Below the pieces are notes generated by a model. That model had not been told where the DNA came from. It saw only the letters and a program-made list of their open reading frames with translations, and did no database searches. A DNA stretch of 64,000 bases from Kwoniella bestiolae CBS 10118. Taxonomy: Eukaryota; Basidiomycota; Tremellomycetes; Tremellales; Cryptococcaceae. This document shows positions 10,101 to 21,468 of the stretch, piece after piece. Numbering within the stretch: position 1 is the stretch's first letter; each line of letters opens with the position of its first letter. The stretch is taken from positions 310,001 through 374,000 of the forward strand of contig NC_089247.1 of NCBI RefSeq assembly GCF_000512585.2, read 5' to 3'. The position numbers and the translations under genes are program-made.

Positions 10101-11408
10101 AGAAGGTATTACGAAGCGCAGGAACGAGTCGCAGCTGTCACTGGATCTCCCTCTCAAGCTGGTCCGTCGGGATATACTAGACAAGCCAGTCAGACGCCCT
10201 CGCCTAGCAGACCTAGTACTTCCGCTGCTGTCCCGAGCGGGATCAGCGAAAAGGAACAGATGAGGAGGTACTATGAAGCCCAAGATAGGGTAGCGGCTGC
10301 CTCGAGTGGCGGCGGTGTACAGCAATCGCCCATCCGACCGACCGAGCAGAATGATAACATCCCTTCACCAGCCCAGCCTAGATCCTCTACCGCTATCGAC
10401 GAGAAAGAGCAGATGAGACGGTACTACGAAGCTCAGGATCGAGTCAATAGAGCATCTCAATCGCCTGGTATTGGATCTTCCGGTTCCAAGTCGTTCGAAA
10501 CGCCCACGTCCTCGCCTGCGAGGGCAAGGGGTATCTCTGCGGCACCAAGTGCTGTTGATGAGAAAGAACAGATGAGGAGATATTATGAAGCTCAGGATCG
10601 AGTCGCAAAAGCCACTTCGGGATCGCCTGAGCCTTCCCAGCCTGCTGGACGAACGATACCGACTTCTACTTCTACTTCTACCATTGGAGGATTCGGTGCC
10701 GGTGCGGTAGAAGAGAAAGAACAGATGAAGAGGTACTATGAAGCTATGGACCGAGTCAACGCAGCTTCGTCCTCGGGCTCTGGTCAAGGTACTGCCTCAC
10801 CTCCACCTATCTTGGCTCCTCCTGTTGACTCTCCGCCCACTTTCGAGGATGCGCCTCCTTCGTTTGCTGCAACAACCGCAACTGCTAGTGGGAGTGCTAG
10901 TGCTAGTGGGAGTGGGAGCGGATATCCTTCGGCAGAACAGGAAAAGGAAATGATGAAGAGGCGGTACGAGCAAGCTACATCGGCTGTACAGCGATACAAC
11001 TCTCCTCCACCTGATCAAACCCAAGGATCATCGTCGACCAATCCATTCAAATCTGATAGTGGAGATATTCAATCTAAAACGATGAGAAATCAACCCAGGA
11101 CAAGTCTAGGTGTAGCATCCGAACAAATCATACATAACGCTCATAACACTTCATCATCATCTGCCCTGCCTACCCATCGGTCCGGTTCCGGTTACTTCGA
11201 TAATCCCAATTCCAACATGAGTAGAAATGCCACTACCTCACCTTCACCCCCCTCTTCTCCCTTTTTGGCTAGAGATCCAACCATCAAAGCTGGTAAGGCT
11301 CGGGCTGTCGACCCCTTGTCTTCTGGTGCTGCTCCACCACCACCGTTGCCTGCTAGACCGCCTAGGGAGTATGTCGAGCTTCTATCGCCCGTGGGAGAGT
11401 CAGTGTAG
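7184..11408 (+). CDS. Arrestin-domain protein with ten-fold EKEQM repeat tail
   Basis: Three exons (7184-8196, 8279-8891, 8952-11408) give 1360 residues. The N-terminal 340 residues look like a fungal alpha-arrestin fold: GVHGSLELRVGSIPVKAKWV, VEIRKYESLPPG, FKFFLPLPENIPPTIE, VRYELVAALCYK, and later strands such as LKGFECTIYELITSIPIPP and VEYALEVKAVMEG. Alpha-arrestins are adaptors that recruit Rsp5-type ubiquitin ligase to membrane cargo; a yeast-type PPxY motif was not obvious, though PPEYAPP (near residue 625) is a candidate. From about residue 586 to 1220 a motif of the type [SD]EKEQM[KR]RYYEAQDRVAAA recurs about ten times, roughly every 50 residues in Ser/Pro/Gly-rich linkers. The C-terminus is proline-rich (PPPPLPARPPREYVELLSPV), a possible SH3 ligand. 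Both introns keep frame with GTGAG donors; the first uses an acceptor at 8278. Confidence 0.75.
9085..10995 (+). repeat. Ten degenerate coding repeats (EKEQM-RYYEAQ motif)
   Basis: Within exon 3 of the arrestin-domain gene the motif occurs near 9085, 9435, 9756, 9955, 10080, 10246, 10399, 10557, 10711 and 10936. The two first copies and the last are divergent (EQEKSLQRERYEAARN, EEKEIQRRRYEEATSK, EQEKEMMKRRYEQATS). The seven middle ones are nearly identical. Each copy should form a short amphipathic, highly charged helix; linkers are low complexity. Confidence 0.85.
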
Positions 11409-11754
11409 TAGGAAGTAGTGTTAGTTTCTTGTTCAGTTGGATTCCTTCTTCTTCATGATACATAGTTATTCTCTGTCGTGGATGCCGAGTTTGGGTTTTT
11501 GATTAGGACTTGGACTTTTCTAATCTAGTAAAGTATATAATTTATTCGGATCTGCTTGATGCTCAAATACGATGATGCATCCCTTTTCACTCTAAATGGT
11601 ATTTGCAATGCATAGCATCTATCGCTCTATACGCAATGATATATTGAGGCATAGTACATCGTTCGGATACTGTTTGAGAACAAATCCCTTTTCCTACTCG
11701 TCACACTGATCCCTTTCCGTTCCGCTGAGCTTCATGTAATCAAAGCAGAGTGGA
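11409..11754. other. Convergent 3' region
   Basis: A/T-rich spacer between the convergent ends of the arrestin-domain gene and MRI1. No coding frame; it presumably carries both 3' UTRs. Confidence 0.5.
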
Positions 11755-13603
11755 TTAACAGATCGACGCCACATCAATAGCCTTTTCACCCTCCTTCCTC
11801 TCCGCCACTCCTTTCTCTGTCACCACGCAGCCTATTTCCAACCAACATATCAATCAGCTCAGCCTCAAAGTATCACAGCAATAGGATGTTTCATGTGTGG
11901 CTTGGAAGGGTGATAACTCACTGATCAATTCCGCAGGAGTCACGTCGAACGAAGGATTGTACACCCTCTGCCAGGGTTTGTCACCCTCTCCTACGCCTTC
12001 AGGGGTGATTCGTACAACGCTGAGTTTACCAGTTTCGGTGTTGAGACCTCGTACTTGGGTGGCTTCGATGGAGGGGCGCTGTTCGATGTGTATACTGCGT
12101 AGAAAAGGAATTAGCATGTGTTGTTAGGATGAACAGTCCAAGGTGTTGGTGTGAAAAGGGCTGGGTTGTGGGTATGTGATGGGATGGGATGGGATTGTTT
12201 GGACTACTCACTCCGCTCCTGTCTTGAGGGATAGATCGATGGTAGTTACTGGAGCTACTACCATAAATGGGATGTTGTGTCGCTGAGCCAACACTGCAGC
12301 TTGGTATGTACCGATCTGCAAACGTGCCATGATATCAGCACCTGTCTAGAGCCTGCCTGTAGATTTGAGCAATCCACTCACCTTGTTGGCGGTATCTCCA
12401 TTCTTGACTACTCTATCAGCGCCGACGATCACGCCGTCGATGTCTTCGTGTTGGAATAATGAACCGAGCATGGTGTCACCTATAAAGTACCATTAGCAAG
12501 TGAAGACAGTATATCGACTGCGCTCCATCAGATGTGTTGTGTCCAGGGACTTCGTTGTCCATGGTGTCGGTTTTTTTCTTCTTCTTTCTTTCGTTTTTTA
12601 CTCTTCCCAAGAGACGGCAAATTGACAAGCAGAATTGCACTCACATATCATACAAGCGGGAATTTCTAAAGTGGTCAATTCTAAACTTGTTAATCTCGAT
12701 CCTTGATGATAAGGTGTTGTCTGGGCGTAATAGGCCGTATCGAGCTGGTCGTGCTCGTACAACGCTGTGATGACTCCTATGGCTGTCCCGTAGCCCTATG
12801 AAGGTTTGATAGGAATTAGCTTGCCTTGCCTTGACCTGATAATCCGTTGTTCCAGTATTCCGAAGACACTCTATCGTTCCTCCGCTAATCATCCCAATCT
12901 GTACAGTCTACACTAAATCTGCTTTCATTCTACACCGTCGAAAGAAGCTTGATACCCGAGGAAAGGGTTACTCACAGAAGTAGCCAAACTCCCAGTGTTA
13001 CAAACAGTAACCACCTTCAACTTATTCTTGTTCCCCTTTCCTCGCTTAGCGAACAACCAGTCCGCCCCCAATTTACCCATCTGCATATTCCTCTCCAGAT
13101 CCTCCTCATGAACATCCTGGCATATCTCTTTGACCTTTTCTATGATTTCTTCTTTACCTTCACTGACATTTTGGAGGTAAGCTCGAATCCTGTTCATAGC
13201 TTCGCTGAGATTTACGGCGGTAGGTCTCGAGGATTGGAGGTAATCGCATTGTTCCTTGACCCAGTCCACCACCTGTTGTGTGGAAGAGAAGGTATTGGTG
13301 AGGGAGGATCGGGATAGGGAGGATTTGAGTGAGAGAGCAGCGAGAGAGGCTATGGCGGGTGCTCCGCGGATTTTCATGGATTTGATGGCTTCGAATGCTT
13401 CTTCGGGAGTCGAGATGGGGATCCAAACTACCGAGTGGCTAAGTGCAAGTGCTATATCAGCTTAGCTGCCCATGCTATGCGCAGGTGGTACAAACGCATG
13501 AAACAGACCAGGAGAGGTTGCTCTTCGCTTGGACTCACGGAAGCAACAATTGATCGACAATCTCGACCTGACCCGACTTGTCTATTCGGATGGAAGTCAT
13601 CAT
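11755..13603 (-). CDS. MRI1: Methylthioribose-1-phosphate isomerase
   Basis: Catalyses conversion of 5-methylthioribose-1-phosphate to methylthioribulose-1-phosphate in the methionine salvage pathway; member of the eIF2B-alpha/MtnA fold. Exons read on the minus strand: 13539-13603 (MMTSIRIDKSGQVEIVDQLL), 12976-13438 (SVVWIPISTPEEAFEAIKSM, then MKIRGAPAIASLAALSL and the catalytic Cys in VVTVCNTGSLATS), then GYGTAIGVITALYEHDQLD with QGSRLTSLELTTLEIPACM, then MLGSLFQHEDIDGVIVGADR (catalytic Asp) and VVKNGDTANK, then IGTYQAAVLAQRHNIPFMVV, then IEQRPSIEATQVRG and VYNPSFDVTPAELI, and a final short exon ending VASIC. Every family block is present. The first ATG pair is at 13603 and 13600. The gene is divergent from the ATS1-like gene. 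Confidence 0.92.
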
Positions 13604-14103
13604 GTCTGGCAAAGGTTTTTTACCCGAGGGAGCTTGAGCGACCATTCTGGGTGATGCTTTTGTGGGGGAGTCGCGGTACGATGCAAAGAGGAGAGCCAGG
13701 GTTGGTCCTGTATCAGAGATGAGTTGATGGTGAAAGGGAAGGAGAGAGTCTGATGGTGAGCAAGCAAGGAAGCAACAAAGCACAAAGCACGTTTGAATTT
13801 TCAACTGTTCTATATTTTTGCTCGAAGTCAGGCACTGACAAAAGGTAATGGGCATTAGAAAGCAGTTGTAATGATTTTGCCACCCTCAATTAGGTGGAAT
13901 ACGAATGAATGCTAATGACTTCGATTGCGTCAATATGGGACCCCGTCTATCCCAACCATTCGATTTCATCCAGTCCTCCCAAGTGAGCAAGCAGTACTCG
14001 ATAAGATGACCATCACCCTCGATGACATCCTATCTGAGATGATCTCAGTCCTAAGATCCACCATAGAGAGTTATCAAACTAACAACAGTACTCGACCTAC
14101 CCG
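13604..14103. promoter_or_regulatory. Shared divergent spacer, MRI1 / ATS1-like gene
   Basis: About 500 bases. A plus-strand frame (13925-14185) overlaps the ATS1-like start out of frame and could mark an extra 5' exon or leader; I do not see a splice junction that joins it convincingly. Confidence 0.4.
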
Positions 14104-15480
14104 ATGCCCCCTCATCTCCTCTCCTGCGGATCCAACGCAGCCTCCCATCTATCGATCAACCACCCGAATGACACTTCCACCCTAAAACCCACGATATTTC
14201 ACCCTTCCCTACCTCCTATACCAGACTCCGCAGAGCTACTAGACTTAGTTTCCACATCTGCTCATTCGCTCTTACTTCTCTCGCAACCCTCTTCCAATGG
14301 TACTAAGACGAGTAATATACTATTAGGCGCAGGGACCAATACCTTTGGTCAACTTGGACCGAGATGCGCTTTATGGGATGATATCAAGCCTGAACCACGT
14401 TGGAAAGCTCTGAACCTACTTGGCTCGGCTGGGGTCGAAGGGGAATGGGAGCCTGTGAAGATTGCTGCGACTTGGACAACCAGCTTCGTGGTCTATCAGC
14501 GAATACCTATTGGAGACCTCGCAGCTTCTGCATCGATGTCCGTTGCAGGTGGTTCCTCAGCTGATGATAGCAGCGAAAAGGGAATACAGCAAATAGTGAT
14601 ATCAATCGGATCCAACGATTTCGGCGAACTTGGATCTACCTCTTCTACTCCTCTGACGCTCAACGCTCCAGCCGAGATACCCATCTCTCAAGCTTCTCGG
14701 AAGCCTACTGTGGTAGAACTGGGATTGGCTGTAGGAGAGAAAGTGGAAATGATCAGGGGAGGTCAAAGACATGTTATCGTTTTTATCTCTGACGGGAGTG
14801 GAAAGCAGAGAGTGATGGGTTGGGGGGCGAGTCGGAAAGGTGAATTGGATGGCGGGACATTGTCGAGTAATTCCACCAGCAATACTCTTGGTTCCACATC
14901 AAGTAAAGGGAAAGGAAAAGGGAAGGGTGTCTCGAGACCTACGACATCTCCTCCCACACTCATCAAACTGCCTATACCGCCAGAAGAGAGAATAGTGGAC
15001 ATATCACTGGGAGCCTCGCATAGTTTAGCATTGTTGTCTGATGGGACGGTGTTAGGATGGGGAAGTAACCTAAAAGGACAAATTACGGATATACATCTAC
15101 TCAAAGATATAAAAAGTATAGCAGCAACCTGGAACGGGTCTTATTTCCTCACTCGGTCAAACAAATTACTCTCACAAGGATCAAATACCCATTCTCAACT
15201 ACTTCGTGGGTCAAACGCAACCTCGCAAAGGGACATGGTGGAAATACCGGATGGATTGGAAGTGGTGAGGATCGTAGCTGGATCGGAACATCTTTTGGTC
15301 CGTCTCAGATCGAAGCATGGAGAAGAAGAGGGATTATGGAGTGGTGGGTGGAACGAACATGGGAATCTTGCTTTGGGAGATCAACAGGATCGAGCGGGTT
15401 TGACTCGAGTGGATGTGCAGGGAAGGATAAGGGGGGTTTGGGGTGGGTGTGCTAGTACTTGGGTATGGGTTGATCAGTAA
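14104..15480 (+). CDS. ATS1: RCC1-repeat protein, ATS1-like
   Basis: A single-exon 458-residue frame with RCC1/beta-propeller repeats. The start reads MPPHLLSCGSNAASHLSINH, matching the first propeller strand of ATS1-type proteins (xxxYxxGSNxxxQL). Later blades include ILLGAGTNTFGQLG, ISIGSNDFGELG, RVMGWGASRKGELDG, VDISLGASHSLALLSDGTVL with GWGSNLKGQ, LLSQGSNTHSQLL, and the last blade LWSGGWNEHGNLALGD. In budding yeast Ats1 binds Kti11 and has been linked to diphthamide synthesis and Elongator; that role here is inferred from similarity. Small low-complexity inserts (a Ser/Gly/Lys segment around residue 265) lie between blades. There could be a short upstream exon, but the current Met already begins the first blade. 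Confidence 0.75.
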   Translation: MPPHLLSCGSNAASHLSINHPNDTSTLKPTIFHPSLPPIPDSAELLDLVSTSAHSLLLLSQPSSNGTKTSNILLGAGTNTFGQLGPRCALWDDIKPEPRWKALNLLGSAGVEGEWEPVKIAATWTTSFVVYQRIPIGDLAASASMSVAGGSSADDSSEKGIQQIVISIGSNDFGELGSTSSTPLTLNAPAEIPISQASRKPTVVELGLAVGEKVEMIRGGQRHVIVFISDGSGKQRVMGWGASRKGELDGGTLSSNSTSNTLGSTSSKGKGKGKGVSRPTTSPPTLIKLPIPPEERIVDISLGASHSLALLSDGTVLGWGSNLKGQITDIHLLKDIKSIAATWNGSYFLTRSNKLLSQGSNTHSQLLRGSNATSQRDMVEIPDGLEVVRIVAGSEHLLVRLRSKHGEEEGLWSGGWNEHGNLALGDQQDRAGLTRVDVQGRIRGVWGGCASTWVWVDQ

Positions 15481-16474
15481 CACGTATACGAAGATTGCAA
15501 TGAAGATGGATTGGTATTAGCTTGTCAAAACCAGTGGATAAGCGGACAGGTGGACGTCAACATGAAGATGTGCATACAGAGATGAAAAAGATCAAAAGCT
15601 CTAAGGGGGAAGAGTAGGGAGAGTAACCTCATTTGGTCCACGTCGATCATCAGTCGTCGTCATCACTCAATATGTGCCTACACACAGCGCACGGACGCAC
15701 AGACCACGGACACCCACCCACCACTCGGATCCAAACCACCAATTCAGGAACAATAAGAAAAGTGAAGAAATCATTCACCAAACACCCAACAACAGACAAA
15801 AAGACAAGACACACATCTTGATCACCAACACTGTCGTTTCAACATCAATAACAATACGTTACATTCCATGCATCGACTGGGCTCACAACTCAGCACAATG
15901 TACCACCACCATGCATACCAATCCATCCCATACAGTCTATATAAGATGCGAAGTAATACCCCCACCACTCCCCATCAAAAACACACACCAAACACGCCTT
16001 TTATCGGTACCCTACAAAACCTTGTCAAGTGCCGATCTCAACCTACTGTACCAGACCACACTTCACGACCTTCTCATCAATCCAATACACATCTACATAC
16101 ATCCTCCTGCGACGTACAGCTGAGCACAAGGGGAGTTTATCAAATCGTCGCGGATCAGGCAACCATCAAATAGCTCGTCCTCTTGCCGTCTTCGGTAGTT
16201 CCGATTTTTACGGATCATCCCCTTCTCATTTCGACGTAAACACGAGGTAAGGACGTCACCTGTGCCCTTCAAAAGCGACTTTTGAACACTATTCGATTGT
16301 CGACTAATACCGCAGGTGAGTGAGGTCGTTGGATTTGTCAACACTTCTCAAAAAAGCTATGTACTGCCGCTAATGTGTACCAGATATCAGTGCGATCGCA
16401 TCTCGAACTCTCTTCTTCCATCTCGCCATCTCATCTCACCATCCCATTCAGCTCATCTCCGTTACCTTTACACC
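15481..16474. other. Promoter and leader of the Pro/Ser-rich gene
   Basis: A 1-kb spacer. Its middle (15640-16100) is strongly C/A-rich and Thr/His/Pro-biased in every plus frame, which produces spurious long frames. A GTAAGG...CCGCAG pair (about 16246-16315) could be a 5' UTR intron. Nothing else is recognised. Confidence 0.4.
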
Positions 16475-19400
16475 ATGAGTGCACCACGTACTGTACCACC
16501 CGCCCCTGCCCCTGCTCCCGTGCCCTTACCGAACCCTCAAAATGCCCCAACCCAAAAGAAATACTCTGAGGGAAGTATGTACGAGGATCTGTCGCCTGAA
16601 GACGTAGAAGCCTGGCATAGGAGATACTCAGAATTCAAGAAGTGGAGACAAGAGATACCTAATAAAGGTGTAGTAGGAGCTGGATCCGCAATGAGTCTAG
16701 GTCAAGGTGTCGGAGTTGGATCAGCGGACTGGACGTGGAGAGAACCGTCCGATAACGGCACGATACCCAGCACAGTAGTGGAGAGAGCATGGGAGACAGC
16801 CAGAGCACGAAGTAATATGGGCCCTCAGGCTGAACCTCCTGCTCCTTCCCCTCCCAAAACCCATCTATCGAAAAGATCTTCGAAGAGGAATTTGGGTTTA
16901 CAAGCTAGAGTGGAGACTGTGAACGGATCGGAGACACCCCCTTCTCAGCCTGCTTCGAGAGCTACGACTATACGACCGCCCTTAACCCAGAAACCTGTCC
17001 CCTCGCGTAACATTGGAGAAGCCCAAGTATCCCAGAACCCCCTGAAAACACCTACGATAGAGACACAACCTCCTTCAAGTAAAACTCCCCACCAAGTACC
17101 ACTTCCTTCATCTAAACCTGCTCAACCACACTCACAGCGTCCTCCAACTTCTTCAGCCAAGCCAACACGCCCACCACCTACGCCTCTGCTCGCCCGACCA
17201 CCATCTGCTGAACAGACTACCTCCGAACCGAAAATCATGTCCCGTTCACCTTCGACCAGAGGATCCCTCGTACCTGGAGAACAAGTCGTACCATCACCTA
17301 CACCTTCCGCCAAATATGCTGAAAGAGAAGCCTATATTGCTTCTGCTCTTTCATTACCATTAGATATGTTAGCTGAAACGGAAGGACCGCCAAGGGTGGA
17401 CTCCAGCTCGCATTTTACTACTGGACGATTGGACTCGCTGTTGGGTAAAAGTAGGAGCGGGAGTAGGACGAAGGGGAGTCAGAGGTCCGCGAGAAGTAGT
17501 ACTACTCTTCCTTCGGTCAGGAGCGATCAATTAGTGGAGAAGAAAGCTTCTCAGAGTCAATTGGCCCGGAGTAAGACCACGTCTGCTGTACCTATTAGAA
17601 GCAAGGCAAGTGAGAGGACTCTGACGGATCATAGGGAACACCACTACGAGGTGAGCTACATGCATCAAATACTGGTATGAAAGTCAGCTGACTCCGCATT
17701 GACTCGACAGGGCTCGAACCACTTACCTGTACCTGGTGCTCCATCAACTAAGGCTAAGCCTCCCTCGGACGCAACTGTCGTTCGAGCTGCCAATCAACCT
17801 TTGCCACCTTCCACTCATGCTCAATCTCAAGCTACCACGAAGCCACCTCTTAAGTCTTCTCACAGCCAGGCGACAGACATTCGCTCAGCCCGTCCGCCAG
17901 CTCGTCCAGCTGTTTCCGACGCTACTGTCATTCGAGCTTCGCGCGAACCTCTACCACTGTCCGTAGCTACCTCTGCTGCTCAAGCCGAGACTATCAAGGT
18001 ACCTGCCTCGGTCAAGACAGTCATGGCATCCTCAGGACCGGCTACTAGAGCCCCACCAAGCGAAGCAACTGTCATTAGAGCAGGCCAAGTGCCCTTGCCC
18101 ACCGGGACTGGCCGGACGGGAACTGTCCGAACCTCCCCCTCAATTGACAAACAACAAGAACCTCTCTCCCCTCGAAATGTTCCGCTCCCACCTACCGCTC
18201 CGACCGCTGCTTCCACGGTCATCTCGAGGAAAGAACCTGCGCACAGGCAGCAGATGCCACTTCCTCGTCCGGCGCTTACTCCCCAGCCTTCGTTTGATGG
18301 TCTCACCAAACCAACTTCTCTCGGTCGAAAACATCGTGATCCCTCGCTTGGTGATTTGACGGCCCATTTCGAGCCCAGCATGTATCCTCTTCCTCCGAGC
18401 GGCGCTACCTTGTTCTCAAGCCCTAAACAGGTCAGTACTTTGGTGAGTCGTCTTTCATACGAACAGTCGTTGTTAATGCTGCTGACCGTTCATCACAGCC
18501 TCCACGAACAGTAGATGAGCACGCAGTGGCTTTCTCAACTGTCGAGTACATCGAACCAGAATCTCTCAAATCGACTACTCAGGCGTCTACACCTGCCCCT
18601 CAGCCTTCAGTCAAACCCCGATCCAACAAATCTGTTCCTCCAACCCCAGGTGCTCAGGCTGCTGCTATCCCTCTTCCACCGTCCACTGCGATGATGTCGG
18701 TCAAATCGACACCAAGAGCAATGCCATCAGCTCCTGCACCAAGTGCAGCCTCACCACCTGCTCCCCCACCTCCACCAGTCACTTCACCTGTCGAACTCTC
18801 TCATACAATTTCGGTTCCTATCCCATCTGCTGAACCGGTATCACGCCCTTCGTCACATCGATTGTCCCAACTTCCCGTTGATCCCATCTCTATCACGCAG
18901 AGCTCATCTGAACCTCGATCTGCGACTCACACTCATCCTCACATTCACTTCTCACCAGGCCAAGTCTCGCAATCACTCCGCTCGGAAGATGATCACGTCT
19001 CCTTCGAAGTTCCTTCTGGCTCGAGAGGTAGACTGAGAGTCACGCTGAAATGGTTCAGAGAAGGCGGGAGGTCAGAGAGAAGTTCACCCAGGGCGGGGAG
19101 GTTGAGCGTTGTCGAAGAAGATGCGCCTCCGCCTGTTCCACCTAAGACTACCAGTCTGATGAGTAGGGTCATGGGCAACTCAACTGCAAACCAGAAAGAT
19201 AAGCCCCAAATCGGAGATGGACCCCGATCTACTCATCGCTCATCACAGGTGGAAGAACATCGTCGATCACATCCTGTACCTGACAATGAGCGACCCGAAC
19301 TATCACCTCCTCCACCCAAACGCGATAACTTGAAATCCCCCTCTTCAGACGATCAGTTCCCACCCAACCAGCAAGCCCAACAGCAACATCACCCCTCTGG

Positions 19401-21058
19401 TCCAGCACCATACTACAACCCATACTACTCTGGAGCTACCCTCCCTGCATACGCTGCTGCGATGCCTCAGGTGTATAATATGTTTTCTCCTCCTATGGCA
19501 TATCCTCAACCAGGTCTGCCCGCCTGGGGAGGTCCAGGGGGATATCGCCCTCAACCTCAGAATGGGATGATGGGTCCACCTCATGCTGATCCTGCTTCAC
19601 CTGCTCGGGAGAGTGTAGATCTTCCTTCAGATATGGAGCCTCCTCCTCCTCGACTCCAACCTCAGCAATTCCAATATCCACCCCAGATGAATGGGTACGC
19701 GCAACAAGGTTATTGGAACGGTATGGCCAGACCATCAATCTGGCAAAGAATGTTCCGAAGACCATCCCAAGGTCAGGGACAGGGTCAGGAGGATAATCTC
19801 GGCCCAGATGATAGTGTGACCATCCGAAATTGGGCCGAGGGGGTCCAACCTGGTGGAAAGGCTCCTACGATGCTGCCCACCCCTCAGAGAGGTATTCCAA
19901 CGATCATACCGAATCAGCCCCGACCAACTCTGGCAAACACTGCTTATCCTGGTATGATGAACTTGAACACCTCCAGTGGACCTGGTACGACCCTCTATAA
20001 CGTAAGGGGAGAATATCCTTTTCGAAGTAGGGGGGATAGGGAGGGGACACCAAGCGTATGGGAGAAATTGATGTATCGCCGTCAGACTGAGGAGGCGGTG
20101 TATAGATCTCCGCCTAGGAAGAAGAATAGGGGGTTACCTGATCCCGCCCCTTCGCCTTCTCCGCTGGGCAGGGATGGCAGAAGAAAAATATTCAGTAGAT
20201 CTAGGGAAGTGAGTAGGAATAAACCACCCAATGCGTTGGATGTAAGGAGAGATAGATACGCTGTAAGACAGAGAGAAAAGGAGGAGAGGAGGAGACAAAG
20301 ATCTCTAATGAGGGATCAACGTGCGAATGCGAATGCGGCGAATCAGCCTATGGGTGAAGGGTTGAGGAGAGAACAGTTCTTGGGTGCTGATATGAGGGAT
20401 AGACCGGGTGATCTTGCTGGATTACCTGGAGGAGGGAGGGGGAGGTCGGGGACGTTAGTGGGGGAATGGGTTGGGAGGTTTGGGATGGCACGGAATAGGG
20501 GTCAGGTGAGTTTTTCTCTTGCTTTCTGTTGTCTTGGACACCCTTTCTAGACATGGAAGCTGGCTTGATCGAGATAGCTGCATTCATATTATTCCGAAAC
20601 TTATGTTTCACTTCGGTGACCTCAAATTTTGGCTATTGAGCTATATATGATCGCTGATATTTATTTCATCACGACAGTTCCCCCACTCGGAATCTCAAGT
20701 TAGGAATTATCAGCAACCAAGATTATGGAAAGATCGATTGGGTATGGGCCTTAATAATCGAAGCCAGCGGAATGCCACTACGACCCCTGGTGTCACTCCT
20801 ACCCGACCTCAAGCCCAGGATCTCAATGGTAGAGGACAGAGAGCGACGCTTAGGAGGACATTGAGAACTACTGAGAGGATCGTCCCTGGTACGACTGGTG
20901 GGAATGCTTTGGGATTGGGATTGGGTTTGGGGAGTGCCCGTGCTCAGACTCAAGGTCCGGGGAATACCCAACAACAGGGGATGAGAGGGATGATTGGACG
21001 GTTTGGACTAGGGAATGGGAATACACGGAATGAGGTGAGGGGTGGGAGGAGGATGTGA
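16475..21058 (+). CDS. Large Pro/Ser-rich, mostly disordered protein
   Basis: Not recognised. Four exons: 16475-17650, 17711-18430 (or 18442, two donors 12 nt apart both in phase), 18499-20505 and 20678-21058, about 1427 residues. The start follows a CACC context: MSAPRTVPPAPAPAPVPLPN. One ordered segment near the N-terminus (YEDLSPEDVEAWHRRYSEFK) is probably helical. Most of the rest is Pro/Ser/Gln-rich. Exon 2 has three copies of a SDATV[VI]RA block (about residues 411, 461, 510). Exon 3 has two copies of a short motif, PSIWQRMFRRPS (about 1043) and PSVWEKLMYRRQ (about 1150), inside basic stretches. The C-terminal third is Arg/Gly-rich (RDRYAVRQREKEERRRQRS). No catalytic domain or membrane segment is visible. 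A scaffold or cell-polarity role is possible but is only a guess. Confidence 0.65.
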
Positions 21059-21468
21059 ATGTTGAGTGCGATCTAGATGATTGTGGAATTGCTTACCTTA
21101 TGATTCGATTAGACAGAAGAGGGATCTAGATCAGGATTGATATTTGTGTATTGGTATGGGGTGAAGTGTGTATAGATATTGTACATTAATAATTGCATTG
21201 TTCTATCATAACATATCATATAATATCATATCGTCTAGGAATTATATTTGTGTGTGTAGGAATAGGCTGCTAGGTATAGTGGATAAGACGATGTATGTAA
21301 TTGTAAAATGTAACTTTGGGGCATATTCCAAATCTTATTGATGAGCTAATGCAGGTGTTTGTACCAAGTCGTTCTCTTCCCTTCCTTTCCCCTTCATGCC
21401 CACGTTGGAGGCATTTACTGCCAGAGTGATGCTCGATAGTCGAAGCCATATCGTCGTATTCCGTGTCT
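21059..21468. other. Convergent 3' region
   Basis: A/T-rich spacer between the convergent Pro/Ser-rich gene and PPT2, with several TATA-like runs (catatcatataatatcatatc near 21210) but no coding frame. Confidence 0.45.

Noticed and set aside
10365..10787. Minus-strand frames with repeated SF-V-P-HLFFL segments
   Set aside because: Antisense of the EKEQM repeats of the arrestin-domain gene; the apparent repeat of hydrophobic segments is only the reverse complement of the coding repeats.
15674..16123. Plus-strand frame of 149 codons, Thr/His/Pro-rich
   Set aside because: All three plus frames are open here because the leader is C/A-rich and lacks T-initial stop codons; no splice links to a gene and no motif.
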